64,000 bases of DNA from UBA7328 sp002471345 (GTDB lineage Bacteria; Bacteroidota; Bacteroidia; Chitinophagales; Saprospiraceae), in contig CAXGOB010000018.1 in NCBI GenBank assembly GCA_964011275.1, positions 6,373 to 70,372 of the forward strand, given 5' to 3'. Made by a program: the position numbers and the translations under genes. The notes beneath the pieces are model-generated. The model was not told where the DNA came from. It searched no databases and worked only from the letters and a program-made list of their open reading frames with translations. This document shows, piece after piece, positions 1 through 7,969 of the stretch. Within the stretch, counting starts at the first letter, position 1; each line of letters begins with the position of its first letter.

Positions 1-1349
1 AGAGCTATAATGCTGTAAATAAGAAGAAGATATCAACCGGTGCAAATATTGAAAACAATGAAAACCAAGGATACTTTCAGGCTACTTTAAATGCGCTGTA
101 TTATATCATTCCTATTTCAATATTTTCTTACTTGATTTATATAGCCGTTAAGGGGACGATGATGCAAGGTTATACGATGGAATGGTTAAATCTGATCATA
201 AGATGGGCTCATGTGGTAGCTGGGATTATGTGGATTGGAGCTTCATTCTATTTTGTTTTTCTTGAAAATAATCTGAACAGAACTAAAAATATCCGAGATG
301 AATTAGCTGGTAATTTATGGGCAGTTCATGGAGGAGGGTTTTATTTTCTTGAAAAATATAGAGTAGCTCCAAATCAAATTCCTAATGATTTACATTGGTT
401 TAAATATGAAGCCTATTTCACATTTCTTACTGGTTTTTCATTGCTAGTGGTTGTATATTATATGAATGCGGACTCTTTCCTTATCGATCCTTCAGTAGCC
501 GATATTTCTATTGGCATGGCTATAGGAATAAGTCTATTATGTTTGGTAGGAGGGTGGTGGATTTATGATATGATGTGTAAGTCTTCAATTGTAAATAAGT
601 CATGGCTATTTATTTTCTTAGGAATCTTGCTTCTTTCAAGCCTAGCCTATTTTTTGACTCATGTTTTTAATAGTAGAGCAGCTTTCATTCACTTTGGAGC
701 GGTCATCGGAACGATAATGGTCGGAAATGTCTTTTTCAATATTATCCCAGCTCAAAAAGAAATGGTTAAAGCGGCCACTTTAGGACTTCCTCTTGATCCT
801 TCCTTGGGGCAAAAAGCTGGGCAAAGATCTTTGCATAACAATTACTTTACCCTTCCTGTGATTTATGTTATGATTAGCAATCACTTTCCGAGCACATTTG
901 GACATGAATATAATTGGGCGGTACTAATAGTAATCTCATTAGCTAGTGCCGGAATAAAGCATTATTGGAACCTTGTTGAACGAGGTCAAAAAAATACCAA
1001 AATATTAATCATCTCTGTGGTGTCATTATTCTCATTGGCATTAGTAATATCTCCAGCTTTTGAAGCTAAGATGGACTTGGCTGTGCCTGTAAGTTTTCTA
1101 GAAGTGAAAGAGGTAATTGACAATAGGTGTATACAATGCCACTCTGCAAGCCCGACTGATGATGTCTGGAAGGCAGCTCCAAATGGTGTGATGTACGATA
1201 CTCCTGAGCAAGTCAAAAATATGAGTGACAAAATAATGGCAAGAGCTGTCAGAACGAAGACAATGCCTCAAGCCAATAAGACCAATATGACTGATGACGA
1301 AAGGAAAATTCTAAAAAGGTGGATTTTACAAGGAGCTAAAATAGACTGA
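1..1349 (+). CDS. puuD: Urate oxidase, PuuD membrane type with C-terminal cytochrome c (5' end cut by window or uncertain)
   Basis: Integral-membrane urate oxidase of the PuuD (DUF989) family. It should oxidise urate to 5-hydroxyisourate and pass the electrons to its own haem and the respiratory chain, unlike the soluble H2O2-forming uricase. Seen: the family's opening signature RWAHVVAGIMWIGASFYF, several further hydrophobic helices (GGWWIYDMM and others), and near 1128-1142 a single haem motif CIQCH, with TMPQ downstream supplying a likely Met ligand. The frame stays open to the left edge and reads through a further hydrophobic stretch (YYIIPISIFSYLIYIA) before the first candidate starts (TTG 132, ATG 159, ATG 162), so the true start may lie outside the window. 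Eleven bases separate it from allantoinase, so it probably heads or sits inside the ureide operon. The family call is firm; the start is not. Confidence 0.88.
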   Translation, partial: SYNAVNKKKISTGANIENNENQGYFQATLNALYYIIPISIFSYLIYIAVKGTMMQGYTMEWLNLIIRWAHVVAGIMWIGASFYFVFLENNLNRTKNIRDELAGNLWAVHGGGFYFLEKYRVAPNQIPNDLHWFKYEAYFTFLTGFSLLVVVYYMNADSFLIDPSVADISIGMAIGISLLCLVGGWWIYDMMCKSSIVNKSWLFIFLGILLLSSLAYFLTHVFNSRAAFIHFGAVIGTIMVGNVFFNIIPAQKEMVKAATLGLPLDPSLGQKAGQRSLHNNYFTLPVIYVMISNHFPSTFGHEYNWAVLIVISLASAGIKHYWNLVERGQKNTKILIISVVSLFSLALVISPAFEAKMDLAVPVSFLEVKEVIDNRCIQCHSASPTDDVWKAAPNGVMYDTPEQVKNMSDKIMARAVRTKTMPQANKTNMTDDERKILKRWILQGAKID

Positions 1350-1360
1350 GATCATTTTTT

Positions 1361-2701
1361 ATGAAAAGTGCACTATATAGTAAAAGAGTAGTTCTAAAAG
1401 AAGAGATAAAAGAAGCTACAATCTTTATTGATGGTGATCGGATATCTGCGATCGAAAATGGCCTTATACATAGAAGTGGATATGAGATAGAAAATTGTGG
1501 CAATGATGTGATCATGCCCGGACTGATAGATAGTCATGTACATATTAATGAGCCAGGAAGAACAGATTGGGAAGGATTTGAGTCCGCTACTAAATCTGCG
1601 GCAGCAGGAGGAATTACGACTCTAATTGATATGCCATTGAATTCTAGTCCAGTCACAACTAGTGTAGCGGCATTTGAAGCAAAACTAGATTCAGCGAGAT
1701 TTAAAATTCATACCAATTGCGGTTTTTGGGGTGGATTTGTCCCTGATAGTTTGGGAGAAGTAAAAGAGTTGTTGAAAAGTGGAGTCATGGGCATAAAAGT
1801 TTTCCTTTGTCATTCTGGTATTGATGATTTTCCAAATGTAACAGAGGAAGATTTACGTAGAGCACTGCCTATTCTAAAAGAAGCAGACCTGCCTTTACTT
1901 GTGCATTGCGAATTAGAAAGTGATCACACTGATCAAGTTTTTTTAAAAAAATCACCTTACTCTTATGATGCTTATCTAAAATCTAGACCAGCAAGTTGGG
2001 AAGATGAAGCAATATTTCTAATCATCAGATTATGTGAGGAGTATGATGTAAGATGTCATATCGTCCATTTGTCATCAGAAGATAGCTTAAAGCAAATCAG
2101 AGAGGCCAGAAAATCTGGCTTACCACTGACTGTAGAAACTTGCCCTCATTATTTGGTTTTTAATGCTGAAGACATTAATGACGAGTCCACAGAATACAAA
2201 TGTGCACCACCAATCAGAGGAAAGAAAAATAATAAAGCCTTATGGCAAGCTATAAGAGACGGGCTTATTGATTTCATTGTAACAGATCATTCTCCTGCGC
2301 CTCCTGAGTTAAAAGAAATTGAGTCAGGTAACTTCGATAAAGCGTGGGGAGGCATTGCTAGCTTACAGTTGAGCTTGCCCGCTGTGTGGACAAGAGCGCA
2401 AAAAGAAGGATTAGGAATCAAAAAGCTGTCAGAGTTGATGTGCAGTAATGTGGCTCAATTTTTAAGAATAGATAAAGAAAGAGGCCAAATTGAGAAAGGT
2501 TATTATGCAGATATTGTGGTTTGGTCCCCAGAAGAATTATTTGTTGTAAACGAACATGATTTGCATCATAAACACAAAGTCACTCCTTATCTTAATAGCG
2601 AATTGAAAGGTGTAGTTAGGAAAACATATGTGTCAGGGTATAAGGTTTTTGATAATGGTGATTTTGGTGAAAAACCAAGAGGGGAAATTATATTAAAATA
2701 A
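1361..2701 (+). CDS. allB: Allantoinase
   Basis: Cytosolic amidohydrolase-fold enzyme opening the allantoin ring to allantoate. The binuclear metal site is complete: HxH in DSHVHINEPG, the carboxylated Lys in GIKVFLCHSGI, His residues in LLVHCE and HIVHLSS, and the Asp in IVTDHSP. The stretch AAAGGITTLIDMPLNS after the first metal motif separates allantoinase from dihydroorotase and hydantoinase. At 446 residues it has the normal family length. It starts at an ATG 11 bases after puuD and ends 3 bases before allantoicase, so the three are almost certainly one transcript. No lesions seen. Confidence 0.95.
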   Translation: MKSALYSKRVVLKEEIKEATIFIDGDRISAIENGLIHRSGYEIENCGNDVIMPGLIDSHVHINEPGRTDWEGFESATKSAAAGGITTLIDMPLNSSPVTTSVAAFEAKLDSARFKIHTNCGFWGGFVPDSLGEVKELLKSGVMGIKVFLCHSGIDDFPNVTEEDLRRALPILKEADLPLLVHCELESDHTDQVFLKKSPYSYDAYLKSRPASWEDEAIFLIIRLCEEYDVRCHIVHLSSEDSLKQIREARKSGLPLTVETCPHYLVFNAEDINDESTEYKCAPPIRGKKNNKALWQAIRDGLIDFIVTDHSPAPPELKEIESGNFDKAWGGIASLQLSLPAVWTRAQKEGLGIKKLSELMCSNVAQFLRIDKERGQIEKGYYADIVVWSPEELFVVNEHDLHHKHKVTPYLNSELKGVVRKTYVSGYKVFDNGDFGEKPRGEIILK

Positions 2702-2704
2702 TAG

Positions 2705-3679
2705 ATGAAAAATCCGGAATTTCTAAAATTTATCAATGTAGGTGCCGAAAAACTAGGTGCAAAATCTATGTCCTGTTCTGATGACTTCTTTGCTGAAAAA
2801 GAAAACCTTTTAAAAGAGGGTAGAGGTGTTTTTATCGCTGATAAATATACAGACAGAGGAAAATGGATGGATGGATGGGAGTCTAGAAGAAAACGAATCG
2901 AAGGACATGACTGGTGCATTGTAAAACTTGCAGAAACATCTATAATAAAGGGTGTAGATGTTGATACTAATCACTTTTTAGGTAATCACCCACCTTATTG
3001 TTCTATCGAAGCATGTAATTCCAGAAGTGGTGATTCTGAATCTTCAGAATGGTTTGAAATATTGCCTAAATCTCCACTAGATCCAGGATCCCAACACTTT
3101 TTTGAAATCCTTAATGATAGTCAATGGACACATGTGAAATTGCATATCTATCCTGATGGAGGAGTGGCCCGATTGAAAATATATGGTGAAGTCAAAAAGA
3201 ATTGGGAACAGGTGTCAAATAATGAGTTAATAGATCTCGCAGCGGCTATTAATGGAGGTAAGTCCATTAATTGTAATGATATGTTTTTTAGTCATATGGA
3301 TAACCTAATTATGCCCGGAAAGGGCAGAAACATGGGAGATGGATGGGAAACTAAAAGAAACCGTACTCCAGAAAATAGAGATTGGGTAATGATTAAATTA
3401 GCCCATAAAGGTTTGGTGAAGAAAATAGTTGTGGATACAAAACACTTTAAAGGAAATTATCCAGATACATGTTCGATTGATGGTTGCTTTGCTCCAAATA
3501 CAGATCCACAAGAGCAAGATTGGTTCTCATTATTAGATAGAGTTAAACTTGGCCCTGATCAAGAACATATTTTTGAACGGGAAATTTTAACCGATAAAAT
3601 GCTGACTCATATTAGATTGAATATATTTCCAGATGGAGGAATTAGTCGACTTCGTGTTTTAGGAAACATCATAAGATAA
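2705..3679 (+). CDS. alc: Allantoicase
   Basis: Hydrolyses allantoate to ureidoglycolate and urea. The protein is built from two copies of the allantoicase jelly-roll repeat. Matching motifs appear twice: GKWMDGWESRRKR with HDWCIVKLA in the first half, and MGDGWETKRNR with RDWVMIKLA in the second. Each half also has a VDTxHFxGNxP block and closes with a HIRLNIFPDGG-like strand. Length 324 is normal. It sits 3 bases after allantoinase and its TAA directly abuts the ATG of the next gene, so translation is probably coupled. Urea and ureidoglycolate are the products; no enzyme for either is visible in this window. Confidence 0.95.
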   Translation: MKNPEFLKFINVGAEKLGAKSMSCSDDFFAEKENLLKEGRGVFIADKYTDRGKWMDGWESRRKRIEGHDWCIVKLAETSIIKGVDVDTNHFLGNHPPYCSIEACNSRSGDSESSEWFEILPKSPLDPGSQHFFEILNDSQWTHVKLHIYPDGGVARLKIYGEVKKNWEQVSNNELIDLAAAINGGKSINCNDMFFSHMDNLIMPGKGRNMGDGWETKRNRTPENRDWVMIKLAHKGLVKKIVVDTKHFKGNYPDTCSIDGCFAPNTDPQEQDWFSLLDRVKLGPDQEHIFEREILTDKMLTHIRLNIFPDGGISRLRVLGNIIR

Positions 3680-4183
3680 ATGACACTTTCAGAATTAAAT
3701 ATTGCTCCTCTCAAAGAGGTAAAAGAAGCTCTTTTGAAGTGTTGTGGATCAACCTATTGGGCCAAAAATGTATTTGATGCACGTCCTTTCGAATCTCGGA
3801 GTGATCTTATTAAAAAGTCAGATATGTCATGGAGTATTTGTTCCAATGTGGATGCACTCGAAGCATTCAGTCATCATCCCAAAATTGGAAGTGTTGCGAA
3901 TTTGGAAAAGAAGTTTGCTTCCACTGCTCATTGGGCGAAAAATGAACAGCAAAGTGTAAAGGAAGCCACATTTGAAACGATCAAAAAATTAGCAAAAGGT
4001 AATAAGGAATACGAAGATAAATTTGGTTATATTTTTATTGTTTTTGCTAGTGGGAAATCAGCAGAAGAGATGCTTGCTTTGTTAGAAATGAGATTAAAGA
4101 ATGATCCGGAAGAGGAAATTCTGATAGCTATGCAGGAACAGAATAAAATTACTAAACTGAGATTAGAAAAACTTTTGGAATGA
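3680..4183 (+). CDS. uraD: 2-oxo-4-hydroxy-4-carboxy-5-ureidoimidazoline (OHCU) decarboxylase
   Basis: Third enzyme of urate breakdown: decarboxylates OHCU stereospecifically to S-allantoin. Recognised by the all-helical OHCU decarboxylase fold and the active-site signature SHHPKIG at residues 64-70 (family HPxIG, with the catalytic His). Length 167 is typical. The ATG begins immediately after the allantoicase stop, and its last codons overlap the next gene (uraH) by four bases in an ATGA arrangement. Enzymes two and three of the pathway are therefore encoded as a coupled pair, as expected for an unstable intermediate. Confidence 0.94.
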   Translation: MTLSELNIAPLKEVKEALLKCCGSTYWAKNVFDARPFESRSDLIKKSDMSWSICSNVDALEAFSHHPKIGSVANLEKKFASTAHWAKNEQQSVKEATFETIKKLAKGNKEYEDKFGYIFIVFASGKSAEEMLALLEMRLKNDPEEEILIAMQEQNKITKLRLEKLLE

Positions 4184-4521
4184 GTCAGATTACAACACAT
4201 ATTCTTGACACAATGACTGGAAAACCTGCTGAAGGGATTACAATAATGTTGGAAGAATTGGATGAAAATAATAATTGGTCTGAATTGGCTTCTGGTATAA
4301 CTAATACTGATGGAAGAATTAGTGATTTACTCAAGGATAATCAAGTGCTAGAAGAAGGGGTACATAGAATGTTGTTTCAGACTAAGGCTTATTTTGAAAA
4401 CCAAAACTTGAAAAGTTTTTATCCAGAAATTCCAATCATTTTCGAGATAACCGATGAAAGCCATTATCATATACCGTTGCTTTTGAGCCCATATGGATAT
4501 AGCACATATAGAGGAAGTTAG
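4180..4521 (+). CDS. uraH: 5-hydroxyisourate hydrolase (transthyretin-like)
   Basis: Hydrolyses 5-hydroxyisourate, the PuuD product, to OHCU. It has the transthyretin-like fold with all its signatures: ITTHILDTMTGKPAEG at the N-terminus (catalytic His), a central GRISDLL block, and the diagnostic C-terminal YRGS tetrapeptide. Length 113 is right for the bacterial cytoplasmic form, and no signal peptide is present. The start codon overlaps the uraD stop by four bases. It is the last of five ureide-pathway genes before a 169-bp gap. Confidence 0.95.
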   Translation: MSQITTHILDTMTGKPAEGITIMLEELDENNNWSELASGITNTDGRISDLLKDNQVLEEGVHRMLFQTKAYFENQNLKSFYPEIPIIFEITDESHYHIPLLLSPYGYSTYRGS

Positions 4522-4576
4522 AGTTTATTATTGGAATAAAATGAGTCATACAAGGATCGCATGACTATAGGATAGA

Positions 4577-4640
4577 CACTCCCCCCAACACCTCTCTTTA
4601 AAATGAGAGGAGGAATTTACGCTTAGAGAAGGAGGGGTGA
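4577..4640. repeat. GC-rich intergenic hairpin element between uraH and the aldolase-like gene
   Basis: In the 169-bp gap after uraH, a C-rich block (CACTCCCCCC), a perfect 6-bp stem CCTCTC/GAGAGG with an 8-base loop, and a G-rich block (GGAGGGGTGA) follow one another, so two nested hairpins can form. Similar CCCCTCC / GGAGGGG intergenic palindromes recur through many Bacteroidota genomes. There is no T-tract, so a simple intrinsic terminator is not supported. It could be a dispersed repeat, an RNA processing site or a partial attenuator within the purine operon. Only one copy is visible in this window. Confidence 0.45.
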
Positions 4641-4690
4641 ATTCAACGATAAAATATTAGCTGATTAAGCATTTATAAAATGTAACAGAG

Positions 4691-6130
4691 ATGAATACTT
4701 CTATACCAACAGAAGACAAACAGAGAATACTCAATGATTTGTCAACAGCAAATAAAGTTTTTCAACAGAAATATCCAGGAGATAGTTCAGAACGACAACC
4801 TGTACATACCGTATATGGGGGGGCAGATCTTTTTAGGCATGATTCGGCTCAAAAAATGGCTGATGTAGCTCTAAATACAATAAGAGATAATGCAGCAAAT
4901 TTTGTTGAATTTGCTCGGGCTATAAAATTAACCGGCTATGCTGACCTTCCAACTGATGACGTTGTCATTGAGGCTTTAAAAAATGAGCTTGATGGAATGT
5001 CTGATGGGGAGCGAAAGGAACATTTCGCATGGTTGTCTTATACTACTTTTAATAAAGTCATTTCCAAACTTGAGAAGGAGGCTGTTGAGGATTTTAGAAT
5101 AGATTTTGAAGATGGATTCGGCAATCGATCTTGGGAAGAAGAAGATGAGACCGCAATCCGAGCTGCCACTGAATGTGCCATAGGAATGGAAAAGAATTCA
5201 TTACCTCCTTTTATAGGTATCCGCATCAAGCCATTTACAGAAGATTTGAAAGAGAGGGGAATAAGAACATTAGATTTATTTTTGTCCACCTTGGCTCACA
5301 AAACTCATGGCAAACTGCCAAACAACTTTGTAGTTATGCTTCCTAAGGTTACAATTCCAGAACAGATAGAATCATTGATTGCGATTTTTGAAATCATTGA
5401 ATTTCAAACGGATATTAAGTCAGGAGCATTAAAAATGGAAATGATGGTGGAAACTACTCAGTCAGTTATCGATTCTGATGGAAGTAATCCTTTGAGATCT
5501 TTTGTGTTGGCGAGTAAAGGGAGAATGATTTCTACAGCTTTTGGTACTTATGACTATACTGCATCTAATAATATTACTGCCAAGTATCAGGACATGGGCC
5601 ATTCTGTATGTGATTTTGCGCATCATTTTATGAAAGTAGCATTAGGGGGAACAGGGATATGGCTGTCAGATGGTGCAACTAATGTGATGCCAATTGGGCC
5701 GCATAGGGGAAAAGACTTGACTGACGATCAAAAAGCAGAAAATAGATCTGTTGTGCATAATAGCTGGAAAAAAGCATTTGACCATACAAGGTATTCTCTT
5801 TGGAAAGGATTATATCAAGGATGGGATTTACATCCTGCCCAGTTTCCTATGAGATATGCAGCAATCTATTCCTTCTTTTTAGAAAGTTATGAAGAGGCCG
5901 CTAAGCGATTAAAAGCATTTGTGGATAAAGCTGCTCGAGCAACTCTAACAGATGATGTTTTTGATGATGCTGCTACTGGTCAGGGATTACTTAATTTTTT
6001 TCTTAGAGGGCTAAACTCTGGTGTCATAACTGAAGATGAAGCAAGAGTTACTGGTCTTACTATGGACGAACTACGTAGTCGTTCATTTTTAGCAATAATG
6101 GAAGGAAGGAGAAACAATAAGAAATTATAG
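4691..6130 (+). CDS. Aldolase / malate-synthase-like protein (DUF6986 type) of the urate cluster
   Basis: A 479-residue protein that I place in the HpcH/citrate-lyase-beta/malate-synthase TIM-barrel superfamily, in the group often annotated DUF6986 or, without proof, phosphoenolpyruvate kinase. Seen: an acidic metal-site region DFRIDFEDGFGNR, a barrel strand IGIRIKPF, the superfamily-like MMVETTQS block (Glu at a metal-ligand position), and DLHPAQFPMR near the C-terminus. In Actinobacteria such genes also sit beside allantoin genes, which supports a role with glyoxylate or another C2/C4 product of ureide breakdown. The reaction is unproven. Four bases separate it from the permease downstream. 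Family moderately sure; function inferred from context. Confidence 0.72.
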   Translation: MNTSIPTEDKQRILNDLSTANKVFQQKYPGDSSERQPVHTVYGGADLFRHDSAQKMADVALNTIRDNAANFVEFARAIKLTGYADLPTDDVVIEALKNELDGMSDGERKEHFAWLSYTTFNKVISKLEKEAVEDFRIDFEDGFGNRSWEEEDETAIRAATECAIGMEKNSLPPFIGIRIKPFTEDLKERGIRTLDLFLSTLAHKTHGKLPNNFVVMLPKVTIPEQIESLIAIFEIIEFQTDIKSGALKMEMMVETTQSVIDSDGSNPLRSFVLASKGRMISTAFGTYDYTASNNITAKYQDMGHSVCDFAHHFMKVALGGTGIWLSDGATNVMPIGPHRGKDLTDDQKAENRSVVHNSWKKAFDHTRYSLWKGLYQGWDLHPAQFPMRYAAIYSFFLESYEEAAKRLKAFVDKAARATLTDDVFDDAATGQGLLNFFLRGLNSGVITEDEARVTGLTMDELRSRSFLAIMEGRRNNKKL

Positions 6131-6133
6131 AAC

Positions 6134-7537
6134 ATGTTTGAAAAAATATTTAAGCTCAATCAAAATGGCACTACGGTTAAGACCGAAATACTGGCTGGCC
6201 TCACCACATTTTTAACGATGTCTTATATCCTATTCGTTAATCCTTCTATACTTTCTCAAACAGGAATGGAATACGAATCCGTCTTCATTGCCACATGTTT
6301 AGCTGCTGCTATAGGGACTTTCCTTATTGGAATCCTATCAAATTATCCAATGGCTCAGGCTCCAGGAATGGGCTTGAATGCATTTTTCACTTTTACTGTA
6401 GTTTTTAGTTTGGGATATAGCTGGCAGCAAGCCTTGGCCATAGTGTTTTTATCAGGTGTATTATTCTTGTTATTGACAATAACAGGACTTCGGGCAACCA
6501 TTATTAAAGCCATTCCCAAAAATCTAAAGCTGGCAATTGCTCCTGGAATCGGTTTGTTTATTGCGTTGATAGGATTGAATAATGCAGGGCTGATTGAAGT
6601 AAATCAAGGGCCAATCATAAGCCTGATTCTGGATAGTGATTTATTGAGTAAAGATCAATTAATTGACCAAGTGAATTCGGTTCCATCACAAATAATCCAA
6701 TTGGGTAAATTATCAGATCCATCAGTATTGTTGACAGTAATTGGATTGGTTTTACTTGTGGCATTGATGGTGCTTAAAATAGACTCTGCCATGTTATGGG
6801 CCATTATTGTAACCACCATTATTGGTATTCCTATGGGTGTGACTGTACTTCCTGATTCATATGATTTAAGTAGAATTTCATTGTCTCCAACGGCATTTAA
6901 GATGGATTTTGTAGGACTTTTTCAAATTGGAAAAGGCTTATCCTTCGTCACGGCCGTTCTGCCAGTCATTATTGTTGTTATAAGTTTTACACTCGTGGAT
7001 TTGCTAGATACTTTGGGGACTTTATTAGGAACAGCTGGAAAGGGAGACATGCTAGATGAAGATGGTAATCTTCCAAGAATGAATAAGGCTCTTTTCGCTG
7101 ATGCTACTGCTACCACATTAGGAGCTATGCTTGGCACATCCTCAGTCACCACGTACATTGAAAGTAGTTCTGGTATAATTGCTGGAGGTAGGACTGGGTT
7201 GACTTCCACCACAACCGCTGTTTTGTTTTTATTTGGAATATTATTGGCTCCAATTGCAGGCATAGTTCCGGTCGCTGCCACTTCTCCTGTTTTGATTATA
7301 GTAGGTGTGCTAATGATGGATGGCATCAAAAAAATAGATCTGTCATCTATCGATTCAGCAATTCCGGCTGTATTGCTGATTATCATAATGCCATTCACTT
7401 ATAGCATAGCAAATGGAATTGCTTTTGGATTAATGTTTTATGTCCTTATTGAAGTTGTTAAAGGCAATTTCAAGAATATTCATCCGATACTTTATCTTTT
7501 GGTTGGACTGTTTCTCTTGAAATATGTGGCTCTGTAG
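6134..7537 (+). CDS. NCS2-family purine permease (AzgA/PbuG-like)
   Basis: Proton-coupled nucleobase importer of the inner membrane. The AzgA-type branch of NCS2 is marked by TTFLTMSYILFVNPSILS near the N-terminus, QAPGMGLNAFFTF in the third helix and the later LGTSSVTTYIESSSGI active-site block. About 12-14 hydrophobic segments are visible over 467 residues. AzgA relatives carry adenine, guanine or hypoxanthine; urate carriers usually belong to the other NCS2 branch, so the most likely cargo is a purine base feeding urate formation. It lies four bases after the aldolase-like gene and is the last intact gene of the purine operon. Confidence 0.9.
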   Translation: MFEKIFKLNQNGTTVKTEILAGLTTFLTMSYILFVNPSILSQTGMEYESVFIATCLAAAIGTFLIGILSNYPMAQAPGMGLNAFFTFTVVFSLGYSWQQALAIVFLSGVLFLLLTITGLRATIIKAIPKNLKLAIAPGIGLFIALIGLNNAGLIEVNQGPIISLILDSDLLSKDQLIDQVNSVPSQIIQLGKLSDPSVLLTVIGLVLLVALMVLKIDSAMLWAIIVTTIIGIPMGVTVLPDSYDLSRISLSPTAFKMDFVGLFQIGKGLSFVTAVLPVIIVVISFTLVDLLDTLGTLLGTAGKGDMLDEDGNLPRMNKALFADATATTLGAMLGTSSVTTYIESSSGIIAGGRTGLTSTTTAVLFLFGILLAPIAGIVPVAATSPVLIIVGVLMMDGIKKIDLSSIDSAIPAVLLIIIMPFTYSIANGIAFGLMFYVLIEVVKGNFKNIHPILYLLVGLFLLKYVAL

Positions 7538-7669
7538 GAGGAGTGACTGCCCAGAGATTAATTTCTTATTTCTACAATAATGGAGTTATCCATTTTATTT
7601 AATTTTTGGATTATGATTTTATAAAAAAAATCCCTCTATAAGGGCGTGGGCTGTCAAATATGTAAGGTT

Positions 7670-7964
7670 AGAGCGGCTTTGATAAAGTTCTGTTTCCAAA
7701 GCTTGTTACTCACCTAAAGAATTATTAAGTCACTGATTTAGCAAAAGACATAAACTATAGTCAGAGACAATTGGGTAGAATTCTTAAAAAATTAACAGGA
7801 CTTAGCCCAAATCAATTCATAAAGGAGATTAGGATGAAAAAAGCTTGTCAACTCGACAATTCTCAACTATATCGGACGTCAGGGGTGAGGTAGGAATATC
7901 TCATGCTAGTTACTTTACAAGTGAGTTTGAAAATAGATTTGGTGTAAAACCAAGTGAAGTTTAA
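7670..7964 (+). pseudogene. Remnant of an AraC-family DNA-binding domain
   Basis: The 432-bp gap between the permease and the symporter holds the ghost of an AraC-type double helix-turn-helix. One frame from about 7729 reads VTDLAKDINYSQRQLGRIL, then LTGLSPNQFIKEIRMKKACQ, and runs into a stop. After a frame change EVGISHASYFTSEFENRFGV and KPSEV follow, ending at TAA 7962-7964. These are textbook AraC C-terminal motifs, but a stop codon lies just upstream of the first part and at least one frameshift separates the halves. No sensor domain remains. It is probably the decayed C-terminus of a regulator, perhaps of a hybrid two-component system. Immediately upstream (7538-7669) I see nothing coding. 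Confidence 0.82.
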
Positions 7965-7969
7965 AATGA

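Noticed and set aside
6922..7398. A 158-codon frame antisense to the purine permease
   Set aside because: Composition is what the complement of a membrane-helix gene produces; no recognisable motif.
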